From: Icerya purchasi
Taxonomy: Eukaryota; Arthropoda; Insecta; Hemiptera; Monophlebidae
DNA: 64,000 bases
Assembly (NCBI GenBank): GCA_039619475.1
Contig: CM077115.1
Coordinates: 591,567,643-591,631,642, forward strand
Direction: 5' to 3'
Positions 63,331-64,000 of the stretch are shown here, in pieces. The position numbers and the translations under genes were made by a program. The notes under the pieces were generated by a model. The model saw only the letters and a list, made by a program, of their open reading frames with translations. It was not told the DNA's origin and did no database searches. Position 1 is the stretch's first letter. Every line of letters starts with the position of its first letter.

Positions 63331-64000
63331 CTAGGGAATTGGTCTCGCAGGCCGCTTCTCGGCCCGTTCTTTCGGACTTTAAACTGTATTACCTTGTAAA
63401 TTATCATAAAGTCTGCAGCGTTTACATATACTCATTTTTTTTTTTTTTGAAAAAAGAAGTACACCAATACGTCAATTAAAAAAGTAGGATTTAGATTAAA
63501 TTATCAAAAAAACTGAAACCACTAGCAGTGTATTATATGTGAGAGGAATATATTGCATTTAATTCTTTTTGGAAACTTTAGTATGCGGGTTAAAAAGAAA
63601 ATCAATACGGTAAGCGAAAGTTGAAATATATCGATAGGTTATCTGAAATTTGATATTCTAATTACAATTTAAAGCACTTTTTTTGTCAGTCGACCGCTAG
63701 AGAACAACACAATAATAATAATATACAAAGTTTTGTGGATAGTATAAAGAAAATATTTAAAACAATACGTATCACTGTTATGGGCTGGAGTGCGATGATG
63801 GTTGACTTTGGTATCAGTTCACTGCATTTCTGATTCTCGAGATCAATAATCACTCGACTAAATAATTAACGCAACCTACTTATGTATAAATTCAGTGAAA
63901 TATAACGACGAAATTAGCCATACAGTATTAAGAAGAAAGAATTTCTTTGCAATAGCCAGATATTTTTTCATAAATTCATAAACTATATATATGTTCCTGG
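63331..64000. other. AT-rich end of the window, nothing recognised
   Basis: No supportable gene. A short GC-richer patch (about 63340-63385) and a poly-T at 63436-63450 are the only landmarks. The 64-codon plus frame at 63285-63479 crosses the MULE remnant and the poly-T and is not a gene. Confidence 0.4.

Noticed and set aside
1..64000. tRNA, rRNA or snRNA genes
   Set aside because: No cloverleaf-compatible boxes or conserved rRNA segments were recognised by reading. A covariance-model scan would be decisive.

Overview
The window reads as AT-rich eukaryotic, probably arthropod (insect-like), repeat DNA. There is no operon structure, no bacterial signal and no convincing host exon, tRNA or rRNA. 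Everything I can identify is a transposable element, a remnant of one, or a tandem or dispersed repeat. The insect-like call is inference, based on Jockey-, I-, RTE- and R1-type LINEs, a Penelope-like element, hAT, pogo and Mutator remnants, and asparagine-rich gag proteins. I cannot name the species.

Layout. 0-14 kb: an I-clade LINE remnant (738-2489), a gag fragment, an RT/RNase H fragment, three different tandem arrays (about 300, 280 and 334 bp units) and small dispersed repeats. 14-24 kb: two near-complete Jockey-clade LINEs in the same orientation (14195-18938 and 19256-23898), each with flanking target-site duplications (TSDs), an open ORF1, and an ORF2 broken by a single in-frame stop. 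24-29 kb: AT-rich sequence without genes, bracketed by a pair of inverted termini. 29-31 kb: Jockey and RTE remnants.

31.3-48.7 kb is the centrepiece, a stack of insertions that can be undone one by one. A hAT element (31321-48654; TIRs CAGAGGCGTAGCT/CAGTGGCGTAGCT; 8-bp duplication with one mismatch) was hit by an old LINE, here called LINE-H (TSD tgtttcttttat). LINE-H was then hit by a 3' LINE fragment, by an intact Jockey-clade element (35241-39854; 14-bp TSD) and by a Penelope-like element (40084-48036; 14-bp TSD). The Penelope-like element was in turn hit by an I-clade LINE with an intact 1244-aa ORF2 (41146-47051; 12-bp TSD). Removing the insertions restores continuous protein homology across three of the joins (LINE-H across Jockey-3, LINE-H across the Penelope-like element, Penelope-like element across I-1).

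48.7-64 kb: scrambled R1-like fragments in both orientations, RNase H-bearing LINE tails, and a composite repeat (terminal palindrome plus about 280-bp units) split by an internally deleted Jockey derivative. These are followed by a pogo/Tigger-like end with its TIR, two hairpin elements, an RTE tail with an inverted duplication, a TTAA-type MITE candidate and a decayed Mutator-like (MULE) transposase.

How the genes work. Each LINE encodes an ORF1 RNA-binding protein with CCHC knuckles and an ORF2 with AP-like endonuclease and reverse transcriptase (plus RNase H in the I-clade), for target-primed reverse transcription. In all three Jockey elements ORF1 and ORF2 overlap by the same four bases (ATGA), which suggests coupled termination and reinitiation. 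Most LINE copies lie on the minus strand, which may mean that the window sits inside an intron of a plus-strand host gene.
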